Of a stretch of 64,000 nt of DNA, positions 58,897 through 64,000 are shown one piece after another. The position numbers and the translations under genes were made by a program. The notes below the pieces were generated by a model. It was not told the origin of the DNA, ran no database searches, and saw only the letters and a program-made list of their open reading frames with translations. The stretch is from Neisseria subflava (lineage in GTDB: Bacteria > Pseudomonadota > Gammaproteobacteria > Burkholderiales > Neisseriaceae), in NCBI RefSeq assembly GCF_024205745.1, contig NZ_CP073117.1, positions 1,674,001 to 1,738,000 on the forward strand. Reading direction: 5' to 3'. Numbering within the stretch: the first letter of the stretch is position 1; each line of letters starts with the position of its first letter.

Positions 58897-59910
58897 ATGC
58901 GCAAACTGCAAAACACGCTCTATATCACCACCCAAGGCAGCTATCTGCATAAGGAGCGGGAGACGCTGGTGGTGGAGCAGGAGCGTAAGAAGGTGGCGCA
59001 GTTGCCGGTGCATTCCATCGGGCATATTTTCTGTTTTGGCAATGTGCTGGTGTCGCCTTTTCTGCTTGGGTTTTGCAGTGAAAATAATGTGAATTTGGCG
59101 TTTTTTACCGAAAACGGGCGTTTTTTGGGGCGGCTTCAGGGACGGCAGAGCGGCAATGTGCTGCTGCGTCGGGCGCAGTATCGGGTGTCGGAGCAAAATC
59201 CTGTGCCGATTGCGCGCAATATCATTGCGGCGAAGATTCAGGCGAGTAAACGGGTGCTTCAGCGGCAAATTCGCAATTACGGCGAGAATGCGGCGATTCA
59301 AAGGGCGGTCGATTCTTTGAACATTTCGCTGCGGCAGTTGAAGGGCGCGGCGGAGCTGGACGTGGTACGCGGTATTGAAGGCGATGCAGCGGCGCGTTAT
59401 TTCGGCGTGTTTGGGCGGCTTTTGAGCGAAAAAAGCAGCTTTTCTTTTGACGGACGCAACCGCCGTCCGCCCAGAGACGGGGTGAACGCGCTATTGTCGT
59501 TTGTTTACAGCATCTTGGGCAAGGACATCAGCGGCGCGCTGCAAGGCGTGGGGCTGGATCCGCAGGTAGGCTTTCTGCACGCCGACCGACCGGGTCGCGA
59601 CAGTTTGGCGCAGGATATTTTGGAAGAATTCCGCGCATGGTGGGCGGACAGGCTGGTGTTGTCGCTGATTAACCGCGGGCAAATCAAACCGCAGGATTTT
59701 GTTACCGAAGCAAGCGGCGCGGTAAGCTTAAAAGCCGATGCGCGTAAGCTGTTGTTCCAAGCTTTGCAGGTGAAAAAGCAGGAGAAAATCGTACATCCGT
59801 TTTTGGGTGAAGAAGTAGAAATCGGGCTGCTGCCGTATATTCAGGCAATGCTGTTGGCGCGCCATTTGCGCGGAGATTTGGTAGAATATCCGCCGTTTTT
59901 GATGAGATAG
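58897..59910 (+). CDS. cas1: CRISPR integrase Cas1 (type I-C)
   Basis: Cas1 integrates new spacers at the leader end of the array with Cas2. The 337-residue protein has an N-terminal beta domain (1-105) and a helical catalytic domain with the metal ligands glutamate in VRGIEGDAAARYFG near 160, histidine in GFLHADRPGRDSL near 227 and acidic residues in LAQDILEEFRAWW near 240-245. ACAAGGAGCTTCCCC precedes the ATG. It is separated from cas2 by a mucosa-type DUS hairpin. Confidence 0.96.
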   Translation: MRKLQNTLYITTQGSYLHKERETLVVEQERKKVAQLPVHSIGHIFCFGNVLVSPFLLGFCSENNVNLAFFTENGRFLGRLQGRQSGNVLLRRAQYRVSEQNPVPIARNIIAAKIQASKRVLQRQIRNYGENAAIQRAVDSLNISLRQLKGAAELDVVRGIEGDAAARYFGVFGRLLSEKSSFSFDGRNRRPPRDGVNALLSFVYSILGKDISGALQGVGLDPQVGFLHADRPGRDSLAQDILEEFRAWWADRLVLSLINRGQIKPQDFVTEASGAVSLKADARKLLFQALQVKKQEKIVHPFLGEEVEIGLLPYIQAMLLARHLRGDLVEYPPFLMR

Positions 59911-59916
59911 GCTTGC

Positions 59917-59955
59917 AGGTCGTCTGAAAACGGGTTGGATGTTTTCAGACGACCT
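59917..59955 (+). terminator. inverted mucosa-type DUS hairpin between cas1 and cas2
   Basis: AGGTCGTCTGAAAAC pairs perfectly with GTTTTCAGACGACCT around GGGTTGGAT. It has the form of other DUS terminators here but in the foreign dialect, and it would lower cas2 expression if active. Confidence 0.75.
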
Positions 59956-59983
59956 TTAAGGCAGCCTGCACATGGGAATACAA

Positions 59984-60277
59984 ATGCTGATGCTGATTAC
60001 TTACGATATTTCGCTGGAAGACGCGGAAGGACAGGCAAGGCTGCGGCGCGTGGCGAAATTGTGTCTGGACTACGGCGTGCGTGTGCAGTATTCAGTGTTC
60101 GAATGCGACATCGCACCTGATCAGTGGGTTGTTTTAAAAGACAAACTTTTGAAAACCTACAACCCTGAAACCGACAGCCTGCGCTTTTACCATCTAGGCA
60201 GCAAATGGCGACGCAAAGTGGAACACCACGGCGCGAAACCGGCGGTGGATGTGTTTAAGGATACGTTGATTGTGTGA
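59984..60277 (+). CDS. cas2: CRISPR integration factor Cas2
   Basis: Cas2 forms the central dimer of the integration complex. From the ATG at 59984 it is 97 residues, the normal type I-C length, starting MLMLITYDIS and with the RVQYSVFECDI strand near 33. An ATG at 59972 would add four residues; I prefer 59984 because the family starts MLxLITYD and GGGA lies just upstream. Confidence 0.94.
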   Translation: MLMLITYDISLEDAEGQARLRRVAKLCLDYGVRVQYSVFECDIAPDQWVVLKDKLLKTYNPETDSLRFYHLGSKWRRKVEHHGAKPAVDVFKDTLIV

Positions 60278-60466
60278 ATCGCCAACCTGCGGTTCTCATG
60301 AAAATGCGGCAGGTTTGGCGAATTGGGATTGTTCTTTAACAATCAGGATATTGTGAATGCGGGTGTAACAGAAAAGGCTGTGTTATACTCGCATTTCTGC
60401 TTTTCTTGAGAGTTTAGCGAGATTAGGTTTACGAAACCTGATGGAGCAAGGCTTTTAAGAGAGGCA
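60278..60466 (+). promoter_or_regulatory. CRISPR leader
   Basis: The 189 bases between cas2 and the first repeat contain an extended -10 promoter, TGTTATACT at 60381-60389, about 80 bases before the array, with no good -35. The array is transcribed on the plus strand, with repeats ending GTTGAAAC as in other type I-C systems, so this is the leader end where new spacers enter. Confidence 0.7.
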
Positions 60467-63400
60467 CCAGCCGCCTTCAGGCGGCTGTGTGTTGAAACCG
60501 CCAACAATCGGCAAACCGATACAGCCTGCCTTCCAGCCGCCTTCAGGCGGCTGTGTGTTGAAACTGTTACTGATGAAAGTACCGAACGCCATGATGAATC
60601 CAGCCGCCTTCAGGCGGCTGTGTGTTGAAACTGGTGTTTGCGGAAGATATTGTGAACTGGATTCCCAGCCGCCTTCAGGCGGCTGTGTGTTGAAACTACA
60701 AAATCCGGCATAGACGACAAGTCCATTTTGCCAGCCGCCTTCAGGCGGCTGTGTGTTGAAACGCTAAACGGATTGCAGGGGGCAGTCTTGGTATGCCCAG
60801 CCGCCTTCAGGCGGCTGTGTGTTGAAACTCCAGTGCCATAGCTGTACCGTCGTCGGCGTAGATCCAGCCGCCTTCAGGCGGCTGTGTGTTGAAACATAAT
60901 TTGACTCCTAAGATTTTGGATTCATGCGCCCAGCCGCCTTCAGGCGGCTGTGTGTTGAAACAACGAAGTCTTTGGCCGGTCGCAACTGCGTTGCCCAGCC
61001 GCCTTCAGGCGGCTGTGTGTTGAAACGTCCTCTGTGGCAAGAAGCCAGCCAGCCATTGTTCCAGCCGCCTTCAGGCGGCTGTGTGTTGAAACCTCTTGGC
61101 CGGTGCGTTGGTTATTACCAAAACGTGCCAGCCGCCTTCAGGCGGCTGTGTGTTGAAACTTGAATAAGCTGGTTTGTCTTCTGTTGGAACAGACCAGCCG
61201 CCTTCAGGCGGCTGTGTGTTGAAACCATCTTTTTTGTTGGTCAAAATGAACCACTAGACAGCCAGCCGCCTTCAGGCGGCTGTGTGTTGAAACTATTGGT
61301 TAATGTCTGTATAGTCAATTTCCGCGACCCAGCCGCCTTCAGGCGGCTGTGTGTTGAAACAGTGAGTAACCTATTCAAAGGATATTAAAATGACCCAGCC
61401 GCCTTCAGGCGGCTGTGTGTTGAAACCTCTTCGGTCACACCACCGATACTGCGCAGGACCCAGCCGCCTTCAGGCGGCTGTGTGTTGAAACAATCGCGTC
61501 ATAGTAGTACACGTCAATACCACGCGCCCAGCCGCCTTCAGGCGGCTGTGTGTTGAAACCATCAGGTGGCTGGCGTGTTCGGTGGCGCAGTCACCAGCCG
61601 CCTTCAGGCGGCTGTGTGTTGAAACTAAAACCTGCTGGATGGGCGGCTCGACGGTGTACCAGCCGCCTTCAGGCGGCTGTGTGTTGAAACTGCCGAGCGT
61701 ACATTCTCACGCTCCCGACGCTCACCCAGCCGCCTTCAGGCGGCTGTGTGTTGAAACATCGATTGAAGAATCCTCCTGAAAATATCTTTAAATCCAGCCG
61801 CCTTCAGGCGGCTGTGTGTTGAAACAATCGTAATGCCGACACCACGGACTACACCAATACCCAGCCGCCTTCAGGCGGCTGTGTGTTGAAACCTTGCAGA
61901 ATCTTGAGGCGTTGCTCGGTGTTGATCCAGCCGCCTTCAGGCGGCTGTGTGTTGAAACATATGATTTAAATGAACAAAAATTATATGATAAAACCAGCCG
62001 CCTTCAGGCGGCTGTGTGTTGAAACATTAGCAAACAGTATCCAATATAATGTTTGGAAAGCCCAGCCGCCTTCAGGCGGCTGTGTGTTGAAACTAGTTCT
62101 TCTAAGTTTTTCTTATCTTTACCTTTGGCCCAGCCGCCTTCAGGCGGCTGTGTGTTGAAACAAGACAATGTTTCTGCAACAATTGTTGATGTTGACCAGC
62201 CGCCTTCAGGCGGCTGTGTGTTGAAACTTTTGTTTTGTTTAACCGTGTTGAATCACATGGTTCCAGCCGCCTTCAGGCGGCTGTGTGTTGAAACGACTGG
62301 GAGGAGGGTGTATATGAGGAAACTGTAACCAGCCGCCTTCAGGCGGCTGTGTGTTGAAACGGCAATCCTGAAGCCATGCACTTCGCGCCTGATGACTCCA
62401 GCCGCCTTCAGGCGGCTGTGTGTTGAAACTAAATATAGGTCAATCTAAGTATGCTTTATTGTCCCAGCCGCCTTCAGGCGGCTGTGTGTTGAAACTCGCG
62501 CTGAAGCTGATTGGTTATTTGGTATCAACGGCCAGCCGCCTTCAGGCGGCTGTGTGTTGAAACTCTTATCCCGAAGAAGTCGCGCGTAATCGAGACCCCA
62601 GCCGCCTTCAGGCGGCTGTGTGTTGAAACGCTCTGCTTTGCCCGCAGATTGGCAAAAGGTTTACGCCAGCCGCCTTCAGGCGGCTGTGTGTTGAAACAGT
62701 CATCACTTGTTTGATTTGGTATTTGACCCAGACCAGCCGCCTTCAGGCGGCTGTGTGTTGAAACGATTTCCTCTTGCTCTTCGGCGCGCTCGCCTGCTCC
62801 AGCCGCCTTCAGGCGGCTGTGTGTTGAAACCAACCATACAGCCATCAATGCCCAACTTCTCGACCCAGCCGCCTTCAGGCGGCTGTGTGTTGAAACAATG
62901 CACTCATACGGCTGCTGGCGGTAATGTGCCGCCAGCCGCCTTCAGGCGGCTGTGTGTTGAAACCTACCTTATCCAAAGTGGTCATATTGACCTGTCCAGC
63001 CGCCTTCAGGCGGCTGTGTGTTGAAACAGACGATCGTCGGGGTGGTTATTGCCGTGGTCGGCCAGCCGCCTTCAGGCGGCTGTGTGTTGAAACGACCGAT
63101 AGAGAGGTGAACAAGACTTATTTTGCCAGCCAGCCGCCTTCAGGCGGCTGTGTGTTGAAACGAATCGCAGTAATCACGCCATTTGTAACCGTACACCCAG
63201 CCGCCTTCAGGCGGCTGTGTGTTGAAACCGTATTGACGAGCAGGAGACCCCATATCAAGGTCCCAGCCGCCTTCAGGCGGCTGTGTGTTGAAACATCGTA
63301 AACGTCTTTCAACGGCGGCTGTTTCGTCCCAGCCGCCTTCAGGCGGCTGTGTGTTGAAACTCGAATAGCGAAGCCAGCCTACCATCATTACACCCCAGCC

Positions 63401-64000
63401 GCCTTCAGGCGGCTGTGTGTTGAAACGGCACGAGTGCGGACGTGATGGAATGCAGTGTGTCCCAGCCGCCTTCAGGCGGCTGTGTGTTGAAACCCCTTAA
63501 TTGCCTCTGATGGCGCGGCGGTCGCCCCAGCCGCCTTCAGGCGGCTGTGTGTTGAAACCGTAATATCCGCGACGGCCTGCTGCGTCAGCCCACCAGCCGC
63601 CTTCAGGCGGCTGTGTGTTGAAACAAGACAAAATCAAAGCCAAAGCCGCCATGATTCCCCAGCCGCCTTCAGGCGGCTGTGTGTTGAAACTTGATCATAT
63701 AAGCTCCCGAGTCGGCGTGATAAGCCCAGCCGCCTTCAGGCGGCTGTGTGTTGAAACACTAAACTTTAAAAAAAGGACAAAAAATGAAGACCCAGCCGCC
63801 TTCAGGCGGCTGTGTGTTGAAACACAACCCCCCGTGCAACAGTGGTTAATCTGTCCGCCAGCCGCCTTCAGGCGGCTGTGTGTTGAAACAAAAAGCTGCG
63901 AAGCGCAGGCGATGTATTGGGGCACCAGCCGCCTTCAGGCGGCTGTGTGTTGAAACTGCAAGGCATCTTCGGAGACGATGCCGAGACGCTCCAGCCGCCT
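60467..64000 (+). CRISPR. type I-C CRISPR array, 53 full repeats, continues past window
   Basis: A 32-base repeat starting CCAGCCGCCTTCAGGCGGCT and ending GTGTGTTGAAAC recurs 53 times in full from 60467, with a cut 54th copy at 63991. All copies look identical. Spacers are 32-37 bases and all different by eye. In RNA, CAGCCGCC pairs with GGCGGCTG around a TTCA loop, the hairpin recognised by Cas5c, leaving an 11-base 5' handle GTGTTGAAAC-type after cutting. No repeat decay is seen, so the true end of the array lies beyond the window. Confidence 0.99.

Noticed and set aside
57349-59910. RT-Cas1 fusion
   Set aside because: A stop, a 63-base gap and a separate ribosome site divide the RT and cas1.
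60467-64000. Many open frames repeating PPSGGCVLK or PAAFRRLCVET
   Set aside because: They are translations of the CRISPR repeat, not genes.

Overview
The window is a chromosome segment of a commensal Neisseria. The 12-base DNA uptake sequence (DUS) AGGCCGTCTGAA recurs dozens of times on both strands, often as inverted pairs just after genes, where it serves as terminator. This AG-DUS form is, as I recall, the dialect of the N. subflava / N. flavescens group; N. meningitidis and N. gonorrhoeae use ATGCCGTCTGAA. Gene content and order (ccoG-fixH, clpS-clpA, potABC, pgsA next to Gly/Cys/Leu tRNAs) also fit a betaproteobacterial core genome.

Layout. 0.3-1.0 kb: seven tRNA or tRNA-like genes on the minus strand behind pgsA, in the order Gly x4, Cys, an odd tRNA-like element, Leu; pgsA-glyW-cysT-leuZ is also the E. 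coli order. 1.1-2.3 kb: pgsA, whose frame is open upstream into an HExxH metal-protein domain. 2.3-4.4 kb: cytochrome cbb3 assembly genes. 4.8-11.8 kb: tkt, clpA/clpS, a cold-shock protein, smpB and small exported proteins. 12-17.5 kb: trxB, an FAD amine-oxidase-like gene and the spermidine/putrescine importer potABC. 18-37.8 kb: housekeeping genes (radC, aqpZ, an FtsK with one membrane segment, fluC, nnrE, truB, rbfA, ppx, a lytic transglycosylase, a YajR-like transporter, ssb, ftsB, eno, argB, a cytosolic-type carboxypeptidase, lgt). 37.9-39.3 kb: trkA, broken by a one-base shift in a C run.

39.4-48.4 kb: a carbon and redox module: a dicarboxylate transporter, a three-gene operon coding a FrdB-like, a FrdA-like and a NuoF-like protein without any membrane anchor, a divergent class I fumarase, a tRNA-Pro and a formate/nitrite channel. 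I infer a soluble NADH-linked fumarate reductase (or the reverse reaction).

50.3 kb to the end: a complete type I-C CRISPR-Cas locus, cas3-cas5c-cas8c-cas7c-cas4-[reverse transcriptase]-cas1-cas2, then an array of 53 full identical 32-base repeats that continues past the window edge. Two things stand out. First, a 494-residue stand-alone reverse transcriptase with a YRDD active site and a helical C-terminal part, A+T-rich unlike its neighbours, sits between cas4 and cas1 in the adaptation part of the operon. Second, the DUS dialect changes inside the cas genes to AGGTCGTCTGAA, the form I recall for N. mucosa / N. sicca, which points to transfer of the locus from that group. An internal start in cas8c with its own ribosome site probably makes the small subunit Cas11c.
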